The position numbers and the translations under genes were made by a program. Below, one piece after another: positions 41,368 through 50,945 of a stretch of DNA of 62,188 bases. The DNA is from CAYNFH01 sp964396385 (GTDB lineage: Bacteria; Armatimonadota; Chthonomonadetes; Chthonomonadales; CAJBBX01). The stretch is from NCBI GenBank assembly GCA_964396385.1, contig CAYNFH010000007.1, positions 1 to 62,188 of the forward strand, read 5' to 3'. The notes under the pieces were generated by a model. That model saw nothing but the letters and a program-made list of their open reading frames with translations, did no database searches and had not been told where the DNA came from. Numbering within the stretch: the stretch's first letter is position 1; each line of letters opens with the position of its first letter.

Positions 41368-42356
41368 TACTTCTTGGCGTAAAGGTCCTGGTAGCCGGGG
41401 AGGCGGATCACGATGGTGGCCGCCTTCCGGAAGTTCTCCAGTTTGCGCTCGCCGTTCGCCGGTCCGCCCGCCTTCTCCAGCAGCGCCAGCCGGTGCACCT
41501 GCTCCTTCACCGCGTCGAACGGCTGGAGGGTGCTGGGCCGGGTATCGATGAGCTTCACCAGGTAGTAGGGCGGCTTGACGCCCGCGGGCACGGCGGCGGC
41601 GGGAAGCTGGATGGGATCGCTTACGTCGCCCGCCTTCATCTTCCGCACGGCCGCCTTGATGACCTCCGGGAGATGCCGGTCCAGCGACGAGACGAAGCCC
41701 ACGTCGCCTCCATTGTCCTTGGTGGCGCCATCGTTGGAGTAGAGCTTCGCCAGCCCCTCGAAGGTGAGCCCGTTGCCCATTCCGTCCTTCACCTTGTTAG
41801 CCGTCTCTTCGTCCGCGACGCGGATGAAGGCGAGCCGCCACATCTCCGGCTGTCCATACTGCTCCAGGTGCCGCTCGTAGTAGGCCTTGTCCTCCTCGGG
41901 TGTGGTGCTGAAGTGGGCGGTGGCGATCTTGTAGAAGCCGAGCTGCGCGCGCGTATCCTCGCGGAGCTGCTGTTCCGTAAAGAGCTTGCGCTTGAGATCT
42001 GCCTGCACCTCCGGCTGCTTCTTCATAATGGCGAGGTCCGACTCGATCTCCGCCTCCGTAGGCATAATCTTGAACTTGGTGACGTACTGGATTACCAGGC
42101 GGGTGGTTATAAGCGCCTCCAGCGCGGCCTGCGCGCCGTTCGCCTGCTTGAAGACCAGGGGGTTGGTGGAGGCGATGAAGTCCTGCGCGCGCAGGTTCTG
42201 CATGCGGTCCAGCCAGTCCGCGGCGGTGATCTTTTCTCCGTTGACGATGGCGACGGTGGCGCTGGGGTTGAACTGTGTGGCGTCCTGCGCCGCGGCGATG
42301 CGGGGCGCGGAGCTGAGGAGGAGCGCGGCAAGCGCGAAGACGGGGCCTGTTCTCAT
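41367..42356 (-). CDS. Secreted parvulin-type peptidyl-prolyl isomerase (SurA/PrsA-like)
   Basis: 329 residues from ATG 42356, with AAGGAGAG upstream. The signal peptide is MRTGPVFALAALLLSSAPRIAAAQ. A helical chaperone-like N-terminal region (AAQAALEALITTRLVIQYVT) precedes the rotamase domain: LAFIRVADEETANKVKDG, FEGLAKLYSNDGATKDNGGDVGF and PPYYLVKLIDTRPSTLQPF. It helps fold periplasmic and outer-membrane proteins. Confidence 0.8.
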   Translation of the reverse strand: MRTGPVFALAALLLSSAPRIAAAQDATQFNPSATVAIVNGEKITAADWLDRMQNLRAQDFIASTNPLVFKQANGAQAALEALITTRLVIQYVTKFKIMPTEAEIESDLAIMKKQPEVQADLKRKLFTEQQLREDTRAQLGFYKIATAHFSTTPEEDKAYYERHLEQYGQPEMWRLAFIRVADEETANKVKDGMGNGLTFEGLAKLYSNDGATKDNGGDVGFVSSLDRHLPEVIKAAVRKMKAGDVSDPIQLPAAAVPAGVKPPYYLVKLIDTRPSTLQPFDAVKEQVHRLALLEKAGGPANGERKLENFRKAATIVIRLPGYQDLYAKK

Positions 42357-42552
42357 GGACACACTCTCCTTACGGTAGGGATGGAGTGGAAGCGCGGCCG
42401 GTGCGCGACCGCGGAGACCTCTCGGGGCAGGCCGCCCAGCATGAGACGCCAAGCCAGGGTTCCCAGGCGCGCCACTGGTCCGAGCGCCTGGGACGGCATA
42501 GGGGCCGGTTGACCGGCCCATCTATTCCCCTATTGTACCAACACGCCGGGGG

Positions 42553-43839
<1,287 letters not shown>

Positions 43840-43895
43840 GGGGAAGCTCCTGTGCAGCAGAATCGCCAGATTGTACCCTACCGCGCTTACGCCGG

Positions 43896-43924
43896 TTGAC
43901 AGGCCGCCCCAGGCCGGTTATAAT
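43896..43924 (+). promoter_or_regulatory. Consensus sigma70 promoter of the valS T-box transcript
   Basis: TTGACA (43896-43901) and TATAAT (43919-43924) are exact consensus boxes with a 17-bp spacer; transcription would start near 43931. Confidence 0.9.
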
Positions 43925-43930
43925 TCCGGC

Positions 43931-44294
43931 ACAATCGAGTATTGGCTGTGAAGGGGAGGAGTAGGCTCCCGCCGCGCCTCAGAGAGGGCGAGCAAGGTGC
44001 GAGTCGCCTGGCGCGGGTAGAGCTGAAGGTCGCCCCTGAGCCGATGGTTGATGGCTGATGGCTGATGGCTGATGGAAGAGCACACTGCTTGACCTGACGC
44101 GAGAGTCCTTCATCCCCAGACTTTTCCGGGCGCGCCCGTTATAGCGCAAGAGCCGGTCTCTTCTAAGTCCGCGAAGGCGGACTTCGCTCTGGGCAGCCCG
44201 CGGCGTCCGTCGCCGGGCACGGGGGCGGAGGGCCGGAAACGAAGGTGGTACCACGCGGCTTAAACGCCTGCGTCCTTTGGGGCGCAGGCGTTTT
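43931..44294 (+). promoter_or_regulatory. T-box riboswitch (valine) upstream of valS
   Basis: The leader has the T-box core AAGGTGGTACCACG (44242-44255) and a terminator, CGCCTGCG (44265-44272) paired with CGCAGGCG (44283-44290) and a T-run. Stem I shows GAGTAGG (AGTA) early and GAAGGTCG late; in the usual GAA-N-codon layout the specifier is GTC (44029-44031), a valine codon. The UGGU of the antiterminator matches an ACCA tRNA end. Uncharged tRNA-Val would allow read-through into valS. A GATGGCT heptamer array (44043-44077) sits just after Stem I. Confidence 0.9.
44043..44077. repeat. GATGGCT heptamer array inside the T-box
   Basis: Five 7-bp units (GATGGTT, three GATGGCT, GATGGAA) lie between Stem I and the antiterminator part of the riboswitch. 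Confidence 0.85.
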
Positions 44295-44314
44295 CGATTC
44301 TATGGAGGTGTGAG

Positions 44315-47092
44315 ATGGAGTTGGCAAAGGCGTACGAGCCGAAAGAGGTGGAGGAGAAGTGGTACGCGGTGTGGCTGGAGAACCGCTACTTTCACGCCAC
44401 GCCGGGCGTCGGCACGCCCTACTGCATTACCATCCCGCCGCCCAACATCACCGGCAGCCTGCACCTGGGCCACGCGCTGAACAACTCCATCCTGGACACC
44501 ATGACGCGCTGGCACCGAATGATGGGCGACAACGCCCTCTGCCTGCCGGGCACGGATCACGCCGGCATCGCCACTCAGAACGTAGTGGAGCGCGAACTGG
44601 CGAAGGAGGGGCTGACGCGTCACGACCTGGGCCGCGAGAAGTTCGTGGAGCGGTGCTGGCAGTGGCGCGAGCAGTACGGCAACCGCATCTACCTCCAGTT
44701 CCACAAGCTCGGCTGCTCCTACGACTGGGACCGAGCCCGCTTCACCATGGATCCCTCCTACGTGGACGCCATCTACGAGGAGTTCATCCAGTGGTGGGAG
44801 CGCGGCCTCATCTACCGCGGCGCGCGCGTGGTGAACTGGTGCCCGCGCTGCCGCTCCGCCATCTCGGACATCGAGGTGGACAGCCAGGAGCGCGCCGGCA
44901 AGCTGTACCACTTCCGGTATCCCTTCGCGCAGGAGACGGAGGACGGAGGACGGGGGACGGATCCGGATCCGTCTTCCGTCACCCGTCAACCGTCATCAGT
45001 CATCACCATCGCCACCACACGGCCGGAGACGCTGCTGGGCGATACGGCGGTTGCGGTGAATCCGGCGGACGAGCGGTACAACCACCTCATCGGACGGATG
45101 ATCCGGCTGCCGCTGACGGACCGGGAGATCCCGCTCATCGCGGACGAATACGCGAAGATGGAGTTCGGCACCGGCGCGGTGAAGGTGACGCCGGCACACG
45201 ACCTGGACGACTTCGAAGCCGGGCTGCGCAATAACCTGCCCCAGGTGATCGTGATCGCGGACGACGGCCGCATGACGGAGGCCGCCGGCGCGCGCTATGC
45301 GGGGATGGACCGCTTCGAGGCGCGGGACCTGGTGGTGAAGGACATGGAGGAGCTGGGGCTCCTGGACAAGATTGAGGACTACACGGTGAAGACGCCGCTC
45401 TGCGACCGGTGCGGCACCGTGCTGGAGCCGCTCCTTTCCGAGCAGTGGTTCGTGCGGATGAAGCCGCTCGCCGAGCCGGCCATCCGGGTGGCGCAGGAGA
45501 ACCAGGTGCGCTTCATCCCGGAGCGGTACAAGCGCATCTACCTGGACTGGATGGAGAACATCCGCGACTGGTGCATCTCGCGGCAGCTCTGGTGGGGCCA
45601 CCGCATCCCCGTGTGGTGGACCGAGGACGGCCGGTACTCGGCTGCGCGCTCATTGGAGGATGCGGCGGAGCGGCTCGGCGTGCCGGCCGAATCGCTCCGC
45701 CAGGACGAGGACGTGCTGGACACCTGGTTCTCCTCCGCCCTCTGGCCGCACGCCACACTGGGCTGGCCGCGGGATACGGAGGACCTGCGGTTCTGGTACC
45801 CCACCAACCTGCTCTCCACCGCGCAGGAGATCCTCTACCTGTGGGTGGCGCGCATGATCATGACCGGCCTGGACTTCATGCACGAGATCCCGTTCCACGA
45901 CGTGTACGTACACGCCACCATCCTGGACGAGAAGGGCGAGCGCATGTCCAAGAGCAAGGGCAACGGCGTGGACCCGCTGGACATGATCGACAAGTACGGC
46001 GCGGATGCCCTCCGCTTTGCGCTGCTGCAGCAGGCCGGCAAGAACCAGGACTTCCGGTTCAGCGAGGAGCGGATCCGCCTCGCCCGCAACTTCTGCAACA
46101 AGCTGTGGAACGCGTCGCGGTTTGTGCTGCTGAACCTGGAGGAAACCGAGGGGACGAGAGGGCGAGCGGGCGAGCGGGCGATTCCGGAGTCCGAACCATC
46201 GACCGATTCCGGGCTCACGACTCCGGACTGCTGGATCCTGTCCAGGCTGCAGCGGACCATCCGGGAGGTGAACGCACGGCTGGCGTCCTACGATATGGAC
46301 GATGCGATGCGGGCCATCTACTCCTTCCTGTGGGATGACTTCTGCGACTGGTACCTGGAGCTGGCGAAGCCGCGCCTCCGGTCAGAGGACCCGGAGCGGC
46401 AGACGGCCCAGGCGGTGCTGGCGGAGGTGCTGGAGACGATGCTCCGCCTTCTCCACCCCATGATGCCGTTTATCACCGAGGAGATATGGCAAAGTCTGGA
46501 CGGAAGACGGAGGATGGAGGACGGACGGATTCCGGCTCCGTCACCCGTCTCCCGTCCCCCGTCCATCATGTTCCAGCCCTATCCTCAGGCGGACGAATCG
46601 CGGCTCGATGAGGGCGCGGAGGAGCGGATGGCGCTGGTGATAGAGGCGACGCGGGCGCTGCGCAACCTGCGGCAGGAGCTGGGCATCCAGCCCGGTGTCC
46701 GGCTCACGGGCGCGGCCGTGCCGGGGTCGCGACGGGCGGCGCAGACGCTCTCGGACAACAGCATGCTCATCGCGGAGCTGGCTCGTCTTACCGAGCTGAT
46801 TATGGCGGACACGCCGCCGGGCGGCGAGGGCCGGTGGGTGGGCACGCCCATCGCGGGCGGCGAGGTGTTCCTCCAGATCGGAGACGCGCTGGACGTGGAC
46901 CGCGAGCTGGAGCGCATCGACCGGGAGATTGCGGCCGTGCAGAAGGACCTGGAGAAGTCACGCGCCAAGCTGGACAATGCCGAGTTTACGGAGCGCGCGC
47001 CCGCCGCCATCGTGGAGAAGGAGCGGCAGTTCGCCGCCGGCCTGGAAGAGAAGTTGACCAAGCTGCAAGAAAGGCGGAAACTGCTCAGTTAA
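44315..47092 (+). CDS. valS: Valyl-tRNA synthetase
   Basis: 925 residues. Class I motifs are HLGH in NITGSLHLGHALNNS (50-53) and MSKSK near residue 544. The editing domain has TRPETLLGDTAVAVNP, the anticodon domain follows ~640, and a C-terminal coiled coil (VDRELERIDREIAAVQKD) ends it. GGAGGTG precedes the ATG. Three repeat elements are inserted in frame: residues ~206-230 (just before the editing domain), ~611-638 and ~728-751. The usual length is ~880, and the inserts account for the excess. The gene must be functional, so the inserts are tolerated in loops between domains. Confidence 0.96.
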   Translation: MELAKAYEPKEVEEKWYAVWLENRYFHATPGVGTPYCITIPPPNITGSLHLGHALNNSILDTMTRWHRMMGDNALCLPGTDHAGIATQNVVERELAKEGLTRHDLGREKFVERCWQWREQYGNRIYLQFHKLGCSYDWDRARFTMDPSYVDAIYEEFIQWWERGLIYRGARVVNWCPRCRSAISDIEVDSQERAGKLYHFRYPFAQETEDGGRGTDPDPSSVTRQPSSVITIATTRPETLLGDTAVAVNPADERYNHLIGRMIRLPLTDREIPLIADEYAKMEFGTGAVKVTPAHDLDDFEAGLRNNLPQVIVIADDGRMTEAAGARYAGMDRFEARDLVVKDMEELGLLDKIEDYTVKTPLCDRCGTVLEPLLSEQWFVRMKPLAEPAIRVAQENQVRFIPERYKRIYLDWMENIRDWCISRQLWWGHRIPVWWTEDGRYSAARSLEDAAERLGVPAESLRQDEDVLDTWFSSALWPHATLGWPRDTEDLRFWYPTNLLSTAQEILYLWVARMIMTGLDFMHEIPFHDVYVHATILDEKGERMSKSKGNGVDPLDMIDKYGADALRFALLQQAGKNQDFRFSEERIRLARNFCNKLWNASRFVLLNLEETEGTRGRAGERAIPESEPSTDSGLTTPDCWILSRLQRTIREVNARLASYDMDDAMRAIYSFLWDDFCDWYLELAKPRLRSEDPERQTAQAVLAEVLETMLRLLHPMMPFITEEIWQSLDGRRRMEDGRIPAPSPVSRPPSIMFQPYPQADESRLDEGAEERMALVIEATRALRNLRQELGIQPGVRLTGAAVPGSRRAAQTLSDNSMLIAELARLTELIMADTPPGGEGRWVGTPIAGGEVFLQIGDALDVDRELERIDREIAAVQKDLEKSRAKLDNAEFTERAPAAIVEKERQFAAGLEEKLTKLQERRKLLS
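44935..45004. repeat. In-frame palindromic GGAGGAC element 1 in valS
   Basis: GGAGGACG heptamers lead to the palindrome GGATCCGGATCC (44959-44970), then CCGTCAC/CCGTCAT heptamers in inverse orientation. Confidence 0.85.
46150..46229. repeat. In-frame GGGCGAGC element 2 in valS
   Basis: Three GGGCGAGC 8-bp units precede GATTCCGGAGTCCG, then GATTCCGGGCTCACGACTCC. The right side is not a clean inverse of the left, so it may be degraded or composite. Confidence 0.7.
46498..46567. repeat. In-frame palindromic GGAGGAC element 3 in valS
   Basis: GAAGACGGAGGATGGAGGAC leads to CGGATTCCGG (46526-46535), then CCGTCACCCGTCTCCCGTCC in inverse orientation. It is a second copy of the element-1 family in the same gene. 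Confidence 0.9.
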
Positions 47093-47217
47093 CCACAGAG
47101 GGCACAGAGGCCACAGATACGGATCCGGAGATCAGACAGGATGATCAGGATTGCCTACATTCATCCCTCATCCTTCATCCCTTCTCCGTGTCCTCTGGGA
47201 CCTCTGTGGTGAATCCG
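47091..47217. repeat. Concentric element: CACAGAGGN arms around CATCCCT array
   Basis: AACCACAGAGGGCACAGAGG at the valS stop is inverted as CCTCTGGGACCTCTGTGGT before the phosphatase gene. Between them are CGGATCCGG (47120-47128) and CATCCCTCATCCTTCATCCC heptamers. Confidence 0.85.
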
Positions 47218-47228
47218 AGGTTTCGACT

Positions 47229-47774
47229 TTGAAGGTGCTCTACCTGGTCCGGCATGGGACCGTGCACAACCCGAACGGCGTGCTGTACCGGCGGCTACCG
47301 GGCTTCCTCCTGAGCCATCAAGGCCGGCGGGAGGCGGAGGAAGCGGCGGCCTTTCTGGCTAACGAGCCGTTGGAGGTGGTCTACCACTCGCCATTGGAGC
47401 GCGCCCGCGAAACGGCCCAGATCGTCAACGCGCCCCATCACGTTCCCATGGTGGAGGACGCCCTCATCCATGAATGGGGTGAGGGAGAGCGAAGCGACGC
47501 CGTGCTCCAGCGCATGATGGCCTTCGTGGATGGCTGGCGCGAATCATCCTATACGGTCGCGGCGGCAGTCTCACACCGGGACCCCATCCGCCGGCTGCTC
47601 TTCGGCATCATGGCGCCGCGTGCGCCGGCGGACATGGACGACCTTACGCAGTTCCCGCTGCCGCAAGGCGGCGTCTACCGGATCACGGACACAGACGGGG
47701 TCCTGGCCGCAGAGCTGGTCTTCGTCCCCACCGAGGACGCCGCGTCGCCGCGGATTGAGGTGGATAAGACATGA
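47229..47774 (+). CDS. Histidine phosphatase (phosphoglycerate mutase-like) family protein
   Basis: 181 residues from TTG 47229. The RHG motif is LYLVRHGTVHNP, the second catalytic His is in AAVSHRDPIRRLL, and YHSPLERARETAQ is the typical middle motif. Members dephosphorylate sugar phosphates, nucleotides or cofactor precursors; substrate unknown. The start is uncertain, because sequence upstream is the right arm of a repeat element. The stop TGA is inside the next repeat's ATGAACC. Confidence 0.8.
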   Translation: MKVLYLVRHGTVHNPNGVLYRRLPGFLLSHQGRREAEEAAAFLANEPLEVVYHSPLERARETAQIVNAPHHVPMVEDALIHEWGEGERSDAVLQRMMAFVDGWRESSYTVAAAVSHRDPIRRLLFGIMAPRAPADMDDLTQFPLPQGGVYRITDTDGVLAAELVFVPTEDAASPRIEVDKT

Positions 47775-47921
47775 ACCACAGAGGACGCGGAGGACACAGA
47801 GAATGATGAGGAGATGAGTGGATGAAGGGATAAGGGAATGGAATCCGGTCACTCCTCAACTCCTCTTCTCCCTGTCCCTTCATCCGACTTTCTCTGCGAT
47901 CTCTGCGTGCTCTGTGGTGAA
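47773..47921. repeat. Concentric element: CACAGAGGA arms around GATGAGG-type arms and GGAATCCGG
   Basis: GAACCACAGAGGACGCGGAG at the left is inverted as CTCTGCGTGCTCTGTGGTG at the right; inner GATGAGGAGATGAGTGGATG faces CTTCATCC, and GGAATCCGG (47840-47848) is central. It shares all three layers with 14391-14537. Confidence 0.9.
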
Positions 47922-47928
47922 TTGGAGT

Positions 47929-48564
47929 GTGACAGTGGACCGATTGTGGGCGCCGTGGCGCATGCGATACATCGAGAAGGCCGACGAGGCGGTGGGCTGC
48001 ATCTTCTGCGTCAAGCCCGCGGAAGACCGCGATGAGGAGAACCTGATCCTCTACCGCGGTGAGCGGGTCTTCACCATGATGAACGCCTTCCCCTACAGCA
48101 ACGGCCACCTCATGGTCTCGCCCTACCAGCACACAGCCAACCTGGACGACCTGTCCGATGCGGAGATGCTGGATCTGATGGACGCGACGCGGCGGGGGGT
48201 CAACCTGCTCAAGGCCGCTTTCAAGCCGGACGGGTTCAATATCGGGGTCAACATGGGCCGGGTGGCCGGCGCCGGCATCGCGGACCACGTCCACATCCAC
48301 ATCGTGCCTCGCTGGAGCGGCGACACCAACTTCATGCCGGTTCTCGGAGACGTCCGCGTGATTCCCGAGAGCCTGGAGGCCGTGTACCACCGGCTGCGCG
48401 ACGTGATGACGGAAGACGGAGGACGGAGGACGGACGCCGAGGTGGAGCACAGGAAACGGGGAGAAGGGGATTCCGGATGCATTACTCCGTCACTCCACCA
48501 CTCCAGTGCTCCGTCCGTCTCCCGTCACCCGTCTTCCGTCTCCCCGGAGGGGCACAGTGAGTGA
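47929..48564 (+). CDS. HIT-family nucleotide hydrolase/transferase with repeat-derived C-terminal tail
   Basis: 211 residues from GTG 47929. The start VDRLWAPWRMRYIEK and Cys pair CIFC are typical of Ap4A phosphorylase-like HIT proteins, followed by NAFPYSNGHLMVSPYQHTANL and the catalytic triad HVHIHIV. Family members cleave dinucleoside polyphosphates. The domain ends near RLRDVM; the last ~48 residues (TEDGGRRTDAEVEHRKRG onward) are an in-frame palindromic repeat. The repeat carries the reading frame into the next gene, giving an eight-base overlap with the glycosylase start. Confidence 0.85.
   Translation: MTVDRLWAPWRMRYIEKADEAVGCIFCVKPAEDRDEENLILYRGERVFTMMNAFPYSNGHLMVSPYQHTANLDDLSDAEMLDLMDATRRGVNLLKAAFKPDGFNIGVNMGRVAGAGIADHVHIHIVPRWSGDTNFMPVLGDVRVIPESLEAVYHRLRDVMTEDGGRRTDAEVEHRKRGEGDSGCITPSLHHSSAPSVSRHPSSVSPEGHSE
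48408..48544. repeat. Concentric element at the end of the HIT gene
   Basis: Outer GGAGGAC heptamers are inverted as CCGTCTCCCGTCACCCGTCT; inner GGTGGAGCACAGG faces CACTCCACCACTCCAGTGCT; the centre is GGATTCCGGAT (48468-48478). Confidence 0.9.
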
Positions 48565-49198
48565 GCCCGAACCCGCGGCCGAGCTGCTGGCGCGAATCGC
48601 GGATGAGGCGTCCGTCTGCACCCGATGTGACCTGAGCGCCACACGGACGAAGGTGGTATTCGGCGAAGGCAATCCGGAAGCGCCGCTGGTCTTTGTAGGC
48701 GAAGGTCCGGGACAGCAGGAGGACGCGACCGGGCGGCCGTTCGTGGGACGCGCCGGCGCGCTGCTGGACGAGTGTTTGCGGGAGTGCGGCATGACGCGGA
48801 AGCACGTGTACATCTGCAACATCGTCAAGTGCCGCGCCAGCTTTGTGGAGGCCGGCCGTGTACAGAATCGCGCGCCCCGCCCGGAGGAGATAGAGGCCTG
48901 CTCGGACTGGCTGGACCGGCAGCTTACCGCGATCAAGCCGCTGGTCATTGTCTGCCTCGGCAGCCCCTCGGCGAACACGCTCATCCACAAGGGGTTCCGG
49001 ATCATGCAGGAGCGGGGCCAGTGGTTCACTACTTCACGATATGCCCGCTACATTATGGCGGCGCTCCACCCGGCGTTCATCCTGCGGCAGGAGGGTCCTG
49101 CTTACGAGGCGAACCGCCGCACCCTCATTGAGGACATCGAGTCCGCCCGTCGCAAGGTCATCGAAGCCCGCAAAGAACCGCCCATGACGCTATTCTGA
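48557..49198 (+). CDS. Family 4 uracil-DNA glycosylase (iron-sulfur)
   Basis: 213 residues from GTG 48557. Cysteines for the 4Fe-4S cluster begin with CTRCDLS and continue with CNIVKCRA...C. Motif A is GEGPGQQEDATGRPFVG, and the second motif is HPAFILR. It removes uracil from DNA for base-excision repair. The gene overlaps the HIT gene by eight bases, so a repeat sets the coupling. Three bases separate it from the glycosyltransferase gene. Confidence 0.88.
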   Translation: MSEPEPAAELLARIADEASVCTRCDLSATRTKVVFGEGNPEAPLVFVGEGPGQQEDATGRPFVGRAGALLDECLRECGMTRKHVYICNIVKCRASFVEAGRVQNRAPRPEEIEACSDWLDRQLTAIKPLVIVCLGSPSANTLIHKGFRIMQERGQWFTTSRYARYIMAALHPAFILRQEGPAYEANRRTLIEDIESARRKVIEARKEPPMTLF

Positions 49199-49201
49199 GC
49201 C

Positions 49202-50887
49202 ATGTCACGGAAGCGTCAGCGCAGCACAGCTACGGAGGTCCTAGAGCCGCCACCGGCGACAGTGGCGCAGGCCGCTCCCGCGCCGGCCGTCCGGCTGGAG
49301 TTTCTGCTGCCGATCCTGGTTTGCGTGCTGGTGGTGGGGCTGTACTACCGATCTCCCTGGAGCGCGGGGGACCTGGAGGTGGTGCCGGACTCCGTGGAGT
49401 ACGCCGTGGGAGCGCAGAGGCTCGCCACCACCGGCCACTACACCATCGTCATCGATGGCAAGGCGTACCCTCCCCGGTACCCGCTCTGGTTCCCGCTGGT
49501 CCTCGCTCCGTTGTACATGCTCGGCCCGCGGGAGCTGGGCATCGGGATCCTGGGCGTCATCGCATTTGATCTGCTGGCCGCGCTCGCAACCTACCGAATC
49601 GGGAGGCGGCTGGCGGGGGAGTGGGGCGGCTGCCTCTCCGTGGCGTTCGTGATGCTCTCCGCCAACTTCACCCGCTATGGTCGCCAGATTATGATGGACG
49701 GACCGGCAACGGCGCTGGGCCTGGTTGCGTGTGCGCTCTATCTGCGGCTCCGGGAGAAGCCGAACGGCCGCGACTTCCTGCTGGCCGGCGCGGCGGTCGC
49801 ACTTGCGGCGGGCTTCCGCAACACCTTTGCGCTGCTTTTCCTGCCCTTCCTGGTCCTAGCAATCCGCCCTCAAGCGTTGACGGAGGACGGAGGGCGGGGG
49901 ACGGACGGAGCTCCTTCCGGAGTCGCCGCGTCGCCCTTACGGCGCGTCGCCGCGTCCGTTTTCCTGCTCCTCCTGCCCGGTATTCTCGTGGGCGCCGGAA
50001 CGCTGTTCTACAACCACTCGGCATTCGGAAGCTGGACGCGGAATGGCTATCAGCTCTGGTGCGCGGTGCCGTACGACTACTTGAGCCTCACCTTTTCTCC
50101 CAGCTACCTTCTGCGCAACCTGCATGAGCTGGCCGCTTCCGACACCGTTATCAGCATAGGGATGGCGGCGGCCGGTATTGCGGCCGTCTGGCGCAGGCGG
50201 CCCAGCCCGCTGCGGCCGCTCCTGGAGTTCCTGCTGCTGGGTCCGCTGCCCGTCAGCGTGCTGCAGCTCTTCTACTTCTCGGCGGGCGAGCGGTTCCACC
50301 TGCTCACTCTCGCGGTATTGCGGCTCATCGGGGCCGCGGGCATTGCCGCCCGGCTGCCGGGGGCCGTCACGCGGCGACGGTGGGCGCTGGCGGGACTCGT
50401 CGCCGCGGGCGCGCTGGCCGCTATCCTGCTCCGGAGCGAGCCGGAGCCGCTGCGGCGGGAGGTGGTAGAGACCATGGGGGCAACACTGCCGCGCAACGCC
50501 GTCATCATCACCATCCTGGACCCGGTCTTCCTGGAGCCCTATGTGCTGCGCGGGACGCAGCGGCAGGAGCTGCCCATCTGCCGGCGCGTGGAGTACGCGT
50601 CCAAGCTGGTGTGTTACCGCAAGGTGCCGCGCCTGGATCCGCCGCCGGTTTCCGAGGTGGACCACCATGCGGAGGGGCTGCTGCGCGGCGGCTGCCTGGA
50701 CCCGTGCCCCTACACCGCGCTGGAATCGCCGGGCCGCATCGAGGAGCTGGCGCGCCAGGGGCTGCCCGTGTATCTGGACAGCGGGCCGTACACCGCCGGC
50801 ATTCCGGAGTGGAAGGCGCTGTGGCACCGGTACCACTGGGCGCCTGACCCCAGGTGCGAGTGGCTCGACAGGCTCCAGTGGCCATGA
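49202..50887 (+). CDS. Polytopic glycosyltransferase (GT39/ArnT-like)
   Basis: 561 residues with about 10-11 membrane helices. A short cytoplasmic head is followed by the first helix (LEFLLPILVCVLVVGLYY) and a periplasmic loop with DLEVVPDSVEYAVGAQRL, the acidic pair typical of lipid-linked-sugar GT-C enzymes. Residues ~225-252 (LTEDGGRGTDGAPSGVAA onward) are an in-frame GGAGGAC repeat insertion in a loop between helices. The GT2 gene just downstream could make the dolichyl/undecaprenyl-phosphate sugar donor it uses. Confidence 0.75.
   Translation: MSRKRQRSTATEVLEPPPATVAQAAPAPAVRLEFLLPILVCVLVVGLYYRSPWSAGDLEVVPDSVEYAVGAQRLATTGHYTIVIDGKAYPPRYPLWFPLVLAPLYMLGPRELGIGILGVIAFDLLAALATYRIGRRLAGEWGGCLSVAFVMLSANFTRYGRQIMMDGPATALGLVACALYLRLREKPNGRDFLLAGAAVALAAGFRNTFALLFLPFLVLAIRPQALTEDGGRGTDGAPSGVAASPLRRVAASVFLLLLPGILVGAGTLFYNHSAFGSWTRNGYQLWCAVPYDYLSLTFSPSYLLRNLHELAASDTVISIGMAAAGIAAVWRRRPSPLRPLLEFLLLGPLPVSVLQLFYFSAGERFHLLTLAVLRLIGAAGIAARLPGAVTRRRWALAGLVAAGALAAILLRSEPEPLRREVVETMGATLPRNAVIITILDPVFLEPYVLRGTQRQELPICRRVEYASKLVCYRKVPRLDPPPVSEVDHHAEGLLRGGCLDPCPYTALESPGRIEELARQGLPVYLDSGPYTAGIPEWKALWHRYHWAPDPRCEWLDRLQWP
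49878..49958. repeat. In-frame GGAGGAC element in the glycosyltransferase gene
   Basis: Heptamers GGAGGACGGAGGGCGGGGGA lead to GAGCTCCTTCCGGAG, then CGTCGCC units in partial inverse orientation. Confidence 0.75.
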
Positions 50888-50892
50888 CGACG

Positions 50893-50923
50893 GGATTTTC
50901 AATTTTCGCTTTTCAATTTGCGA
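50893..50923. repeat. AT-rich TTTTCAAT array
   Basis: TTTTCAATTTTCGCTTTTCA and the following ATTTGCGATT are 7-8 bp units. It is the only AT-rich array, in a 58-bp gap before the GT2 gene. Confidence 0.6.
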
Positions 50924-50945
50924 TTGGCACTACCTGAACGTTTCC

